NCBI GenBank assembly: GCA_017646625.1
Contig: JAGCMF010000003.1
Coordinates: 1-64,000, forward strand
Reading direction: 5' to 3'
DNA: 64,000 nucleotides
From: Alistipes sp.
GTDB taxonomy: Bacteria > Bacteroidota > Bacteroidia > Bacteroidales > Rikenellaceae
How positions within the stretch are numbered: position 1 is the first letter of the stretch; each line of letters begins with the position of its first letter. A program made the translations under genes and the position numbers. Below the pieces are notes generated by a model. The model did no database searches and was not told the origin of the DNA. It was given only the letters and a program-made list of their open reading frames with translations. This document shows positions 1-9,937 of the stretch, piece by piece.

Positions 1-2892
1 ACGAGTATAGTCTGCATCGCGATGCTCGAGGGCTATCTCGCGTGTTGACGACACACGACGCAGGTCGTAGAGGTCATCAGCATATAGTTTAGCATCGCTA
101 TCTGCCACACGCATAGACTCGGGGTTAGTCTGATGTAGAAGGCCATCTGTAGAGTAGTAGACGATGTCGTTAGGCGTTAGATATTCATCTACATTGCCCC
201 ATACTATCTCATACAATCTTTTCGACTTTACGCTATTATATAGGGTTAGGTTTGTGCGTCTATCGAGTGATATGTATGGAGCAAGTGCCTCCTCGCTGCA
301 CACCTCAACAAGCCTTGGACTCTGCCACTCCTTACGTAGCACAAGGGCCACATACTTCGCACCACCACTCGCCTCGCTATCTATGCGCATGAACTCTATG
401 GCGACACCATGCTTGGGCAACGCACGACGAATATCACTCCATGACACCGATAGTTTGTCGTACACCCCCTCATCGTACTCACCACGAAGAATACCTACAA
501 GCGTCTCCTCTGCAGCTCTGACCTGCCGCTGCAACGTAAGCGTCGCATCTGAATCAGGGCTCTGCGCACTACTCCTCTCGAGTTCCATAGCGAGTATCTG
601 GTATAGCTCATACAACTCTCGCACAGAGGCATCATCACTATGTTTTAGTCGATAGTCTATGATATTATTTGCCGTTAGAAGCAGACCCTTACTTATAAGA
701 TTCCAATCGTAGATGGCGCCAATGAGAGGGTTATTCTCAAGGTCACCAGCATTGAGATAGGCACCGACAAGCCTCTCTCCACTCTTCGACCACTTATCCC
801 AAAACATCTCGCGTGCACCACCATTCAGGTTGAACATTGTGCCATGCACGGCTGACCTTATATGCTCTATGCACTGCTGCGCAGTCCTACCCATAAGCTT
901 ATAATTGCCAACACACGAGGCTGCATATGCTATTTGTGCATATGTATCATCCTTCAACGCCATGAAGGTACCATAGTAGGGCTCTATCTCAAGAAAGTGA
1001 CGAATGAGACCCTCATAATCCTCTCTCTCCATGCACACAGATGCATTGAATGAGCTTATAGATGCATTTAGAACATCTCTCTGCTCTTTACTAAAGCTAT
1101 TCCTATTGTAGATATCAATAGCTTGCGCGACAAGCTCCTCCGCCCTATCCACCTGTGACATCTCTATCAATGCCTCTGCAATGCTAATGTAGTATAAAAC
1201 TGTAAAATAGGGAGATTCACTGCTGCGGTATACTCTATTATGCTTTTCAATCTGCTCCAACAATACATCTATAAACTCCAGGATAAAATCTCTGCGATCT
1301 ACACTCGAGTTACACAACGCATCAAGCATCCTGACCGAACCAACAATATCGTTATCACTAAACACATACGAGTTAGCAGGCATATCTATGACAGCCTGCA
1401 CAAAGGGTAACAGCGCACTCTCAATGATACTCTCTGCCATATCGTCGTTGCCAAGTCTTTGGTATATACTAACGATATAGGGGGTATCAGAGGAAGATAT
1501 CAACATCCCAAAACGGCTTGCCGTAGGGAGACAGGACTCGATAGTAGCGAGACCAACACGTGGATCAACATCGTAGATGGAGCAGCCTACATATAAGGTG
1601 TAGAGAATAACATCATCGACACCGATGAACTGCGCCAGATACTGCATATTACTCTGTACAGCATGCACACCTCCTCCCCGACCACCGAATATCTTAAATA
1701 CTTCACAAAGAAAGAGGCTTGTATTATAACAATACTCCGCATACGCATCCTTATCCCTATCTCGTATCTCTTCGGGATAGTAGTAGGGAGCATATCTTGC
1801 AAAATCATATCCTCGTCTCTTAAGGGTCTCCCTATACTCTTCATACTCCTTAAGGAGATTATCCGCACTAACAGCATCAGCATCGTACATTGCGTTATAC
1901 AACACTCCCTGCGCGCCATACACAACCTCATTACCACGTTTCATCGCCTCGATAAAGTCCGCCTCCCTACCGAGATATTTAGCAATACGCATAAGCTGGG
2001 CCCCATAATCAGGCATCAACGACTCTGGGACATTGAACACCAACAACATCTCAACATCGTATATGTTGTCGATAATCAGATTCGCCAACTCCACATCAAC
2101 ATGGCAGATATTGGTAAGATCATTTGGCGACATCATATCTATAAAGTGCTGCCATGCACTCCAACCACAAGCAAGCATATCCTCGCGAGTGAAGTCATCA
2201 GAGAAGGTCATATAGCTGCCAAATGCATCAATGAGACGGTTGATGGTAGCATCATGGTCGGGCATATACCTATTCATATACCTTGTATCGCCATAGGCGT
2301 ACTCCTCGATATAAGCACGTTGAGCATTATGGAAATAACCATTCGACCTAACGCCGTTCTTAATATTATAGGTATACTCATCAAGCATAGCGATAGTGTC
2401 AATTATGATACCTGGCAATAGGCTAAAACTATCCTTGAAGGAGTAGTCCTCATTCCAATTAGCAAATAGGTTATACGGTCTACCATCGGCCATGGATGTT
2501 ATCAACTCCGACGATGATATCATACTGTCAAATATATCAAACAATGTGCAACCAATCTCTATCTTATCAGCGACACCTATACCCGATATATTTGCATTAT
2601 TATTCTCATCTATAACACTTTCAAGATAGACACGCGCAAAGAAAACGATATGCTCAATATCCACCGACCTAACATACTCGCGTATCGCCTCATTACACTC
2701 CCTATCATCGGGGGCCTGCACAGCCTCATTCAAGAGCTCTGCAGCACGAGAACACATCTCACACTCCTCGGGATGCGACGCAATATGCCAATTGGACTGC
2801 TGTGCTGATGAAGTGACGACACTAAACACCAACGCAACACCAATAATAAGAGTATAATAAAGAGGTTTAATAAGTTCAAAAGCACGCATCAT
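1..2892 (-). CDS. Secreted TPR-CHAT domain protein, partial (C-terminus lies beyond the left edge)
   Basis: An uninterrupted minus-strand frame of 964 codons starts at 2892 and is still open at base 1. The N-terminus is a signal peptide (hydrophobic run about residues 8-27, cleavage likely after SSA, before QQSNW). Residues of about 50-800 are helical and repetitive in character, as expected for TPR-type repeats, though I did not align individual units. From about residue 815 the sequence matches the start of a CHAT domain (caspase HetF associated with TPRs): AIEFMRI, YVALVLRKEW, VYYSTDGLLHQ and LRRVSSTREIA are typical. The catalytic His and Cys of CHAT lie further on and are outside the window, so activity cannot be judged. 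A second ATG follows the first directly. The gene stands alone, downstream of the cstA terminator. CHAT proteins are usually cytoplasmic proteases; export makes this one unusual. Confidence 0.85.
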   Translation of the reverse strand, partial: MMRAFELIKPLYYTLIIGVALVFSVVTSSAQQSNWHIASHPEECEMCSRAAELLNEAVQAPDDRECNEAIREYVRSVDIEHIVFFARVYLESVIDENNNANISGIGVADKIEIGCTLFDIFDSMISSSELITSMADGRPYNLFANWNEDYSFKDSFSLLPGIIIDTIAMLDEYTYNIKNGVRSNGYFHNAQRAYIEEYAYGDTRYMNRYMPDHDATINRLIDAFGSYMTFSDDFTREDMLACGWSAWQHFIDMMSPNDLTNICHVDVELANLIIDNIYDVEMLLVFNVPESLMPDYGAQLMRIAKYLGREADFIEAMKRGNEVVYGAQGVLYNAMYDADAVSADNLLKEYEEYRETLKRRGYDFARYAPYYYPEEIRDRDKDAYAEYCYNTSLFLCEVFKIFGGRGGGVHAVQSNMQYLAQFIGVDDVILYTLYVGCSIYDVDPRVGLATIESCLPTASRFGMLISSSDTPYIVSIYQRLGNDDMAESIIESALLPFVQAVIDMPANSYVFSDNDIVGSVRMLDALCNSSVDRRDFILEFIDVLLEQIEKHNRVYRSSESPYFTVLYYISIAEALIEMSQVDRAEELVAQAIDIYNRNSFSKEQRDVLNASISSFNASVCMEREDYEGLIRHFLEIEPYYGTFMALKDDTYAQIAYAASCVGNYKLMGRTAQQCIEHIRSAVHGTMFNLNGGAREMFWDKWSKSGERLVGAYLNAGDLENNPLIGAIYDWNLISKGLLLTANNIIDYRLKHSDDASVRELYELYQILAMELERSSAQSPDSDATLTLQRQVRAAEETLVGILRGEYDEGVYDKLSVSWSDIRRALPKHGVAIEFMRIDSEASGGAKYVALVLRKEWQSPRLVEVCSEEALAPYISLDRRTNLTLYNSVKSKRLYEIVWGNVDEYLTPNDIVYYSTDGLLHQTNPESMRVADSDAKLYADDLYDLRRVSSTREIALEHRDADYTR

Positions 2893-2989
2893 ACCGCCAC
2901 GATTTATATATGACAGAATTATTTATGTAAAGATACGAAAATTATTTATCAATAGCCACATTATGACTCATAATATTTACCCTAATATA

Positions 2990-3022
2990 GACAAAAGCAG
3001 CGAGAACGGTTAATCCTCGCTG
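2990..3022 (-). terminator. Terminator after cstA
   Basis: CAGCGAG (2998-3004) and CTCGCTG (3016-3022) form a perfect 7-bp stem. On the minus strand it is followed by CTTTTGTC, a short U-run. It lies 30 bp past the cstA stop and before the CHAT gene. Confidence 0.6.
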
Positions 3023-3051
3023 ACATGATAGTACAGGTATGGCGTTAGGGC

Positions 3052-4485
3052 CTACACCCCTAAACCACTCTTCACATCTTTGCGTATCTTAAGCATCATC
3101 AAACCCGCAATAATGGCCGTAAGTGCTGCGGCATATACATACGCCTCATTGCATGCCCCCATGCCCACAAACTGATTTGACACAAAGACGAAGGCAGAGC
3201 ATACATAGGTCATGAACATTGCTGGGATGAGGGATAGCATGACATAATTGCTATGCTTACGACTCAACCACGCAGTAATCATCCACAACGTAATCACCGA
3301 TAGCGCCTGATTAGACCACGCGAAATAGCGCCAAATGACATCGAAATCGATAAAGGCAATGCCGATACCCAGTGCAAAGAGTGGGAGGCTCACAAGCAGG
3401 CGCTTAACGACGGAACGCTGCTCTATGCCAAGCATATCGGCAACAATAAGTCGAGCCGAACGGAAGGCGGTGTCGCCAGAGGTAATGGGCGCAGCAACAA
3501 CGCCAATGAGTGTAAGGATACTACCCACAACACCCAACGCAGTAACACTAATAGTAGAGACAGCAAGACCCGCATCGCTACTATTCTTCACCATAAAATC
3601 ATTAAGACCCTCAATACCACCCCAAAAGGCCATAGCTATAGCTGCCCATATAAGCGCTATAATAGACTCGCTAATCATTGCACCAAAAAACACAGGGCGC
3701 GACTGCTTCTCGTTTGTCATGCAGCGAGCCATGAGTGGCGACTGCGTGGCATGAAAACCCGAGATGGCACCACAAGCAATACTGATGAAGAGTGTCGGTA
3801 TTATAGGTAGACTCTCGGCATTGAAGTGCATATTATCAAACGACGTTAGCTCCGGTATAGAGTAATCGCCAAAGAGAAGCAATCCAAACATACTCAACGC
3901 CATGATAATAAAGGCAGCGCCAAAGAGTGGATATACCTTACCTATAATCTTATCTATGGGGAGTATCGTGGCAATGAAGTAGTATATGATGATGATACCA
4001 ACCCATACAAGGTAAGGCATATGTGTCATACTTGTGAGCACCTTGGCAGGAGTGACGATAAAGACACCGCCAACAAGTACCATGAGAATAGGTATCATAA
4101 CCAACGCAAAACGATGCATGCCACGACCGAGATACTTACCGATAATCTCGGTGAGACTACAACCATTGTTGCGCAACGATATAACACCCGAGAAATAGTC
4201 GTGCATGGCACCCATGAAGATGCCACCAAGCGTAATCCACAAGAAGGCTACAGGGCCATAGCATGCACCAAGTATAGCGCCGAAGATTGGACCAGTACCA
4301 GCAATATTAAGGAGCTGTACAAGGAAAATGCGCCAACGAGGTAGAGGCATATAGTCTACACCATCATAACAACTCTTCGATGGCACATCTGCCGTAGGGT
4401 CTACGCCAGCAACTCGATCAAGGAGCCTACCATATATGAAGTACGAAGCAACAAGCACCACAAGACATGTAACAAATGTTATCAT
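3052..4485 (-). CDS. cstA: Carbon starvation protein CstA family membrane transporter
   Basis: This is a 477-residue, very hydrophobic protein with about 12 or more membrane segments. Its N-terminal part carries CstA family signatures: PLPRWRIFLVQLLNIAGTGP followed by a GAxxGACYGPVAFLWI segment and GAMHDYFSGVISLR. CstA family members take up peptides or pyruvate across the inner membrane; which substrate applies here cannot be read from sequence. At 477 residues it belongs to the short form common in Bacteroidota, against about 700 in E. coli CstA. The start at 4485 gives a natural membrane N-terminus. It is a single-gene unit with a terminator at 2998-3022 and an upstream TAATTTTG box on the minus strand (4515-4522). 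Confidence 0.88.
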   Translation of the reverse strand: MITFVTCLVVLVASYFIYGRLLDRVAGVDPTADVPSKSCYDGVDYMPLPRWRIFLVQLLNIAGTGPIFGAILGACYGPVAFLWITLGGIFMGAMHDYFSGVISLRNNGCSLTEIIGKYLGRGMHRFALVMIPILMVLVGGVFIVTPAKVLTSMTHMPYLVWVGIIIIYYFIATILPIDKIIGKVYPLFGAAFIIMALSMFGLLLFGDYSIPELTSFDNMHFNAESLPIIPTLFISIACGAISGFHATQSPLMARCMTNEKQSRPVFFGAMISESIIALIWAAIAMAFWGGIEGLNDFMVKNSSDAGLAVSTISVTALGVVGSILTLIGVVAAPITSGDTAFRSARLIVADMLGIEQRSVVKRLLVSLPLFALGIGIAFIDFDVIWRYFAWSNQALSVITLWMITAWLSRKHSNYVMLSLIPAMFMTYVCSAFVFVSNQFVGMGACNEAYVYAAALTAIIAGLMMLKIRKDVKSGLGV

Positions 4486-4514
4486 ATACGAATATTTTTA
4501 GATATTACATATCA

Positions 4515-4547
4515 CAAAATTAGTAAATTTTCAATAAACCATCCAAA
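4515..4547 (-). promoter_or_regulatory. Possible cstA promoter
   Basis: On the minus strand a TAATTTTG box (4515-4522) fits the Bacteroidota -7 consensus TAnnTTTG. A TTTG sits at 4544-4547, 21 nt away instead of the usual 19, so the match is approximate. Confidence 0.35.
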
Positions 4548-4599
4548 ACAAGATAACAAAATATTTGCTACTTCACACCGCACAGCATCAAACAATAAA

Positions 4600-4624
4600 G
4601 GGGTTATCTACCATAGACATCCCC
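4600..4624 (-). terminator. Weak terminator-like hairpin after rsmA
   Basis: On the minus strand GGGG and CCCC enclose a smaller TCTA/TAGA stem, followed by TTTATTG. It lies about 70 bp past the rsmA stop. The stem is short and interrupted, so termination is uncertain. Confidence 0.3.
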
Positions 4625-4691
4625 TCACTATAAATGCAGTATTATTAGACAGCCTCTTGTTTATCGCATATATTCATACATATATCGCACA

Positions 4692-5477
4692 CTACCTATT
4701 CTCTGCCACCCACTGCGTGAGCTCCACAAAGTCGGCAACAGAGAGTTGCTCGGCACGCATAGTGAAGAAACGATGCTCAAGACCGCCGAAGTTACCAAAC
4801 ACCGCCTTCAGCGAGTTACGCAACATCTTACGACGCTGACCAAAAGAGGCCTTGACAACCTTAATGAAGAGCTGCTCATCGCAATCTAGTTGTGTAACAT
4901 TATTACGCACGAGGCGCACAACAGCACTCTTAACCTTTGGTGGCGGGTTAAAGACCTTCTCACCAACGGTAAAGAGATACTCTATATCGTACCATGCCTG
5001 CAGCAATACACTCAAGATGCCATACTCCTTTGAGCCTGGAGGCTCCGCAAGACGCACAGCCACCTCGCGCTGAATCATACCCACGCACTCGGGAACAATA
5101 TCTCTATTCTCCAGCACCTTGAAGAATATCTGCGACGATATATTATATGGGAAGTTACCAATAATCTTGAGCCTATCACCATACACCTCCTTAAGATCCA
5201 TCTTTAAGAAGTCACCCTCGGTAAGCCTTGCACTAAATTCGGGATAGTGGGCGTGGAGATACTCCACCGACTCACCATCAATCTCGGCACCATAGGTCAC
5301 TATATCGTCACGCTGAAGAAGGAACTGCGTAAGCACACCCATGCCACAGCCCACCTCAAGGACCTTATCTGGATTCTCCACGCTGCCTCCCGACAGCGAC
5401 GTAGCAATCTTACGTGCTATATTCAGGTCGGTCAGAAAGTGCTGTCCGAGGGCCTTTTTTGCTCTTACCTCTGCCAT
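4692..5477 (-). CDS. rsmA: 16S rRNA (adenine1518-N6/adenine1519-N6)-dimethyltransferase
   Basis: RsmA (KsgA) dimethylates two adjacent adenines near the 3' end of 16S rRNA during late 30S assembly. The 261-residue protein begins with the family start KKALGQHFLTD, has the SAM-binding motif I VLEVGCGMGVLT and the catalytic NFPYNISSQIFFK motif (N-x-P-Y), and ends with the usual C-terminal domain (FGQRRKMLRNSLK). Length matches the family. The stop of recQ lies 15 bp upstream on the same strand, so the two are probably co-transcribed. Confidence 0.96.
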   Translation of the reverse strand: MAEVRAKKALGQHFLTDLNIARKIATSLSGGSVENPDKVLEVGCGMGVLTQFLLQRDDIVTYGAEIDGESVEYLHAHYPEFSARLTEGDFLKMDLKEVYGDRLKIIGNFPYNISSQIFFKVLENRDIVPECVGMIQREVAVRLAEPPGSKEYGILSVLLQAWYDIEYLFTVGEKVFNPPPKVKSAVVRLVRNNVTQLDCDEQLFIKVVKASFGQRRKMLRNSLKAVFGNFGGLEHRFFTMRAEQLSVADFVELTQWVAENR

Positions 5478-5492
5478 GCGCTACACATTATA

Positions 5493-7682
5493 TTAGTTGG
5501 CCACCTCCGAGATGAACTTGATGCGCACAAGGCGTATCTCCTCCTCGCTATACTCCGAGCCAAGCTCCTCGATAGCATCCTCCAACGAGTCAGTCTCGGC
5601 ATCCTCCTTAAAATATAGGTATATATCCTCAACCTTATCCTCATCCATGATGGTATTGAGGTAGTACTGAATATCGAGACGTGTACCAGAGTTAACGATA
5701 GTCTCAATCTCGCCCAACAACTCGTCCATATCGAGATTCTTGGCACGTGCTATATCCTCGAAATCCATCTTTCGGTCAATAGACTGTATGATGAAGATCT
5801 TATTATTCGACTTATTAGCCACACCCTTAACCACAAGGTCCTGGGGACGGATAATCTCCTTCTCGTCGACATACGCCTTGATAAGCTTGATAAACTCTGC
5901 ACCAAACTTCTGCGCCTTACCAGCACCTACGCCCGATATAGTCTGCAGCTCCTCAATGGTGATGGGGTACTGTATAGACATATCCTCAAGTGATGGGTCC
6001 TGGAAGATGACATATGGAGGAAGGTCGTTCTGCTTGGCAACCTTACGGCGCAAATCCTTGAGCATGGCAAAGAGCTCCTCATCGGCAGCACCACCACCCT
6101 TCATAGGGCCAGCCATGACATTCTCATCCTCCGAGTCGTAGTCATGATCCAGAGTAACAGTCACCGACCTAGGCTTATCTATAAACTCCAGACCGCGACT
6201 ATTTACTGATATGAGACCATAGTTCTCGATATTCTTATCCACAAAACCCATGATAAGAGCCTGGCGTATAACAGCATTCCAGAAACGCACATCCTTATCC
6301 TGGCCTGCACCAAAGAACTCCGACTTATTATGTCCGTAGCTCTTAACCAACGCCGTAACCTTACCCATGAGCACTGCCACAAGGTGGTCAATCTTAAACT
6401 TATCGCCAATGCTATTAAGTGCCTCGAGTGCCAATTGCATCTCACCCTTGGCCTCAACCTTTGGCTTTGGGTTACAACAGTTATCACAGCTACCACAATT
6501 GCCCTCCGCATACTCCTCGCCGAAGTAGTGCAGTAGCGACTTACGACGACACATAGAGCTCTCGGCATATGATACCGTCTCGAGAAGCAGTAGCTTACCA
6601 ATCTCCTGCTCGGCGACAGGCTTACCCTGCATAAACTTCTCGAGCTTCTGTATATCTTTATAACTATAGTATGTCAGGCAGTAGCCCTCGCCACCATCGC
6701 GGCCGGCACGACCCGTCTCCTGGTAGTATCCCTCCAGCGACTTGGGGATGTCGTAGTGGATAACATATCGTACATCTGGCTTGTCGATACCCATACCAAA
6801 GGCTATGGTTGCAACGATGACATCTACCCTCTCATGCAGGAATGCATCCTGGTTGTCGGCACGTGTCTGCGCATCCATACCAGCATGGTATGCCAACGCC
6901 TTTATGCCATTTGCCACGAGCAACTCGGCGAGCTCTTCGACCTTCTTGCGGCTTAAGCAGTATATAATACCACTCTTACCCTCGCGCTGCTTGATGAAAC
7001 GAATAATGTCGTGGTCTACGTTATGCTTGGGGCGCAACTCGTAGTAAAGGTTTGGACGGTTGAATGATGAACGGAATACCGTAGCATCCGTCATACCGAG
7101 GTTCTTCTGTATATCCATCTGCACCTTGGGAGTTGCTGTTGCCGTAAGGGCAATAAGCGGCGCAGTGCCAATGTCGTTTATAATAGGACGTATTCGGCGA
7201 TACTCGGGACGGAAGTCATGACCCCACTCCGAGATACAGTGTGCCTCGTCGATAGCGTAGAACGATATCTTAATCTTGCGCAGGAAGGCGATGTTATCCT
7301 CCTTGGTCAAGGACTCGGGAGCAAAGTATAGCAACTTTGTACGACCCTCTAAAACATCTTGTCTTACCTGTGCCACAGCCGACTTATTGAGTGATGAGTT
7401 CAGGAAGTGTGCAATGCCCGACTCTGTAGAGAAGGTACGCATAGCGTCCACCTGGTTCTTCATAAGAGCAATGAGGGGTGATATGACAATTGCCACACCA
7501 TCCATTATCAGCGCAGGGAGCTGGTAGCATAGCGATTTACCGCCGCCTGTAGGCATAAGCACAAAGGTATCTTTGCCTGCAAGCACATTACTAATTACCG
7601 CCTCCTGATTGCCCTTGAACGAGGTGAATCCAAAGTACTCGCGTAACTTATCGTGTAATAATACTCCTTGTTCGGTGTCCAT
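5493..7682 (-). CDS. recQ: ATP-dependent DNA helicase RecQ
   Basis: RecQ is a 3'-5' helicase of recombination and replication-fork repair. I chose the start at 7682 (MDTEQGVLLHDKLREYFG), giving 729 residues; a longer in-frame reading from 7796 would add 38 lysine- and phenylalanine-rich residues that do not look like RecQ and would overlap lptB. Visible motifs are Walker A PTGGGKSLCYQLPA, the DEAH box with AIDEAHCISEWGHDFRPEY, the helicase C domain with GRAGRDG, the RQC zinc-binding cysteines (CRRKSLLHYF and CGSCDNC), and an HRDC domain around DLPPYVIFQDPSLEDM. The C-terminus extends past HRDC by about 100 acidic residues, a form often seen in Bacteroidota. It lies 15 bp upstream of rsmA and is divergent from lptB. 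Confidence 0.95.
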   Translation of the reverse strand: MDTEQGVLLHDKLREYFGFTSFKGNQEAVISNVLAGKDTFVLMPTGGGKSLCYQLPALIMDGVAIVISPLIALMKNQVDAMRTFSTESGIAHFLNSSLNKSAVAQVRQDVLEGRTKLLYFAPESLTKEDNIAFLRKIKISFYAIDEAHCISEWGHDFRPEYRRIRPIINDIGTAPLIALTATATPKVQMDIQKNLGMTDATVFRSSFNRPNLYYELRPKHNVDHDIIRFIKQREGKSGIIYCLSRKKVEELAELLVANGIKALAYHAGMDAQTRADNQDAFLHERVDVIVATIAFGMGIDKPDVRYVIHYDIPKSLEGYYQETGRAGRDGGEGYCLTYYSYKDIQKLEKFMQGKPVAEQEIGKLLLLETVSYAESSMCRRKSLLHYFGEEYAEGNCGSCDNCCNPKPKVEAKGEMQLALEALNSIGDKFKIDHLVAVLMGKVTALVKSYGHNKSEFFGAGQDKDVRFWNAVIRQALIMGFVDKNIENYGLISVNSRGLEFIDKPRSVTVTLDHDYDSEDENVMAGPMKGGGAADEELFAMLKDLRRKVAKQNDLPPYVIFQDPSLEDMSIQYPITIEELQTISGVGAGKAQKFGAEFIKLIKAYVDEKEIIRPQDLVVKGVANKSNNKIFIIQSIDRKMDFEDIARAKNLDMDELLGEIETIVNSGTRLDIQYYLNTIMDEDKVEDIYLYFKEDAETDSLEDAIEELGSEYSEEEIRLVRIKFISEVAN

Positions 7683-7710
7683 AATTTTTATTGTTGAAAC
7701 AAAATTTACC

Positions 7711-7750
7711 CAAATATAGTATATTTTTTTGTAAAAATGTGATAACTTTG
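7711..7750. promoter_or_regulatory. Divergent -7 boxes for recQ and lptB
   Basis: A TATATTTG box on the minus strand (7711-7718) lies 29 bp before the recQ ATG. A TAACTTTG box on the plus strand (7743-7750) lies 32 bp before the lptB ATG. Both fit TAnnTTTG; neither has a clear TTTG at the normal distance. Confidence 0.45.
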
Positions 7751-7782
7751 CAAAAAACTTACAAAAATTTTGCAACACGAAG

Positions 7783-8625
7783 ATGCGACTTTTCACAAGC
7801 GAGTTAGTAAAATCCTATAAATCACGCACTGTCGTGAATCATGTCACCATCGACGTTAATCAGGGTGAGATCGTAGGTCTGCTGGGCCCTAACGGCGCCG
7901 GCAAGACCACCACATTCTACATGATCGTGGGACTAATCAAACCCAACGAGGGTCGTATATTCCTCGAAAATGATGAGGGTCATGTTAGCGACATCACCGC
8001 ACTACCCGTATACAAGCGTGCACAGATGGGCGTGGGATATCTCGCACAGGAGGCATCAGTATTCCGTCACCTAACCGTTGAGGACAACATACGTGCCGTA
8101 CTGGAGATGACTAAACACTCGCGCGAGTACCAGAGAGAACGTGTGGAGAACCTCATCGAGGAGTTCCGACTACAGAAGGTGCGTAAAAGTTACGGTAATC
8201 AGCTATCTGGTGGCGAACGTCGCCGTACAGAGATAGCGCGTGCCGTGGCCATAAACCCTGCATTCATACTCTTGGATGAGCCATTTGCGGGCGTTGACCC
8301 TATCGCCGTAGAGGATATTCAGAGCATCGTGCGCACACTCAAAGATAAGGATATCGGAGTGATAATCACCGACCATAATGTCGATGAGACACTCGCCATC
8401 ACCGACCGCACATACCTCCTCTATGAGGGTAAGATTCTTAAGACGGGTACCGCCGAGGATCTTGCTAACGACGAGATGGTGCGTAAGGTATACCTCGGCA
8501 GCAACTTCGAGTTGCGCACATCGCCACAGATGCTCCGCGAACGCAAAGAACGCGAGGAACGTGAACGCGAAGAGGCACTGCTCGCATTAGGTCATGTGCA
8601 CGAGGTAGTCGATGAAGATGAGTAG
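7783..8625 (+). CDS. lptB: LPS export ABC transporter ATP-binding protein LptB
   Basis: LptB is the cytoplasmic ATPase of the LptB2FG complex that extracts lipopolysaccharide from the inner membrane. The 280-residue protein has Walker [10 protein letters not shown] (about 38-46), a Q-loop region around [16 protein letters not shown] that is typical of LptB, the ABC signature [14 protein letters not shown], Walker [14 protein letters not shown] and the switch [10 protein letters not shown]. After the ABC domain comes a charged tail rich in Arg and Glu (about 245-280), longer than in E. coli LptB (241 residues). The ATG at 7783 lies near a -7 box at 7743-7750. Its stop overlaps an extended reading of aroA, but the real aroA start is 40 bp further on. 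Confidence 0.93.
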   Translation: MRLFTSELVKSYKSRTVVNHVTIDVNQGEIVGLLGPNGAGKTTTFYMIVGLIKPNEGRIFLENDEGHVSDITALPVYKRAQMGVGYLAQEASVFRHLTVEDNIRAVLEMTKHSREYQRERVENLIEEFRLQKVRKSYGNQLSGGERRRTEIARAVAINPAFILLDEPFAGVDPIAVEDIQSIVRTLKDKDIGVIITDHNVDETLAITDRTYLLYEGKILKTGTAEDLANDEMVRKVYLGSNFELRTSPQMLRERKEREEREREEALLALGHVHEVVDEDE

Positions 8626-8665
8626 CCCCCAAGGTTCGCATAGCATAAAGCTTTATTTTTTTCAT

Positions 8666-9937
8666 ATGGATGATAGTACCGTCCCTCGTGGGAATCGTTT
8701 GCGTGGAGAGATAACTCCACCATGTTCAAAAAGTTATGCACAGCGTGCTCTTGCCGCAGCACTTCTTGCCGAGGGCCGCACAACACTGCGTGGCATAGAG
8801 CTATGCCGCGACACACGATCTGCAATCGCCGCAATAACAGCTTTGGGTGCCAGCGTAGAGATTATAGATGATAACACCCTCGTAATAGAGGGTGGTCTTA
8901 AGCCTCGTACCGACAGACTAAATATTGGTGAGTCAGGACTCTCGGCACGCCTCTTCACGCCCATAGCATCACTCGCAAACAGAGCAATAACAATCGAGGG
9001 CGAGGGCACACTCACACACAGACCCATGTCTATGATGGTCGAGCCACTACGCGAACTCGGCGTAGAGGTGCGGGATGGTGGTGGCAAACTACCCATTGAG
9101 GTCCTCGGACCTATACGCGGTGGCAGAGTGACGGTAGATGGACGCATGTCGTCACAGTTTATCACAGGACTCCTCATAGCCCTACCCCTTGCAATGCGAG
9201 ATACCTCTATTGAGGTGCATGGCGCTGTATCCACACCATACATAGATATGACCATAGAGACCGTAGAACGCTTCGGCGTAGAGGTCATGTACAACGAGGG
9301 TGACTACACGCAGTTCTACATCGAGGGCGGACAGAGGTACAAACCAGTGGACTACACCATAGAGAGTGACTGGAGCTCTGCAGCAGCCATCATGGTTGCA
9401 GCAGCCATAGCTGGCGAGGTGACAGTAAAGAACATATCTACCCTATCACGTCAGGCCGACACTGCTATATGTCGCGCACTAGAACGTGCCGGCGCCTCCA
9501 TAATCATCGAGGAGAGTGCCATAACCGTGGCACATCGTAGCCTTGAGGCCTTCGAGTTCGACGCCACAAACTGCCCAGACCTCTTCCCTGTGCTTGTAGC
9601 ACTCGCTGCCGCAGCCGAGGGTGTATCAACAATACGTGGTATCGGCCGCCTACGTGGCAAGGAGAGTGACCGCGGAGAGGTTTTAAAGAGTGAATACGAC
9701 AAGTTGGGTATCGACATAGAACTCGACGAGGAGGAGGATGTGATGCGCATCGTAGGTGGCACACCAACACCTGCAGCGGTAGACTCACACGACGACCACC
9801 GCATAGCGATGTCTCTGGCAATAACAGAGTTACGAATGGCAGAAAATATAGATATCCGTAACCGTGACTGCGTATCGAAGAGCTATCCATCATTCTTCGA
9901 AGATCTGGAACTACTCAAGAGATTAGGACGTGAATAA
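8666..9937 (+). CDS. aroA: 3-phosphoshikimate 1-carboxyvinyltransferase (EPSP synthase)
   Basis: AroA joins shikimate-3-phosphate and phosphoenolpyruvate in the shikimate pathway. I placed the start at the ATG at 8666 (MDDSTVPRGNRLRGEI), because the sequence before it does not look like AroA and overlaps lptB. This gives 423 residues, the usual size. Family motifs: PPCSKSYAQRALAAALLAEG, GESGLSARLF, DGRMSSQFITGLL and the C-terminal SHDDHRIAMSLAI. The stop overlaps the aroC start by 8 bp, so these two steps of chorismate synthesis are translationally coupled. Confidence 0.94.
   Translation: MDDSTVPRGNRLRGEITPPCSKSYAQRALAAALLAEGRTTLRGIELCRDTRSAIAAITALGASVEIIDDNTLVIEGGLKPRTDRLNIGESGLSARLFTPIASLANRAITIEGEGTLTHRPMSMMVEPLRELGVEVRDGGGKLPIEVLGPIRGGRVTVDGRMSSQFITGLLIALPLAMRDTSIEVHGAVSTPYIDMTIETVERFGVEVMYNEGDYTQFYIEGGQRYKPVDYTIESDWSSAAAIMVAAAIAGEVTVKNISTLSRQADTAICRALERAGASIIIEESAITVAHRSLEAFEFDATNCPDLFPVLVALAAAAEGVSTIRGIGRLRGKESDRGEVLKSEYDKLGIDIELDEEEDVMRIVGGTPTPAAVDSHDDHRIAMSLAITELRMAENIDIRNRDCVSKSYPSFFEDLELLKRLGRE

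Noticed and set aside
1663-2421. Plus-strand open frame of 252 codons
   Set aside because: It is antisense to the TPR-CHAT gene, which has a clear signal peptide and CHAT motifs. The plus-strand reading has no family features.
7683-7796. Longer RecQ start at 7796
   Set aside because: Would add 38 atypical residues, overlap the lptB start and include the promoter boxes; the start at 7682 fits the family.
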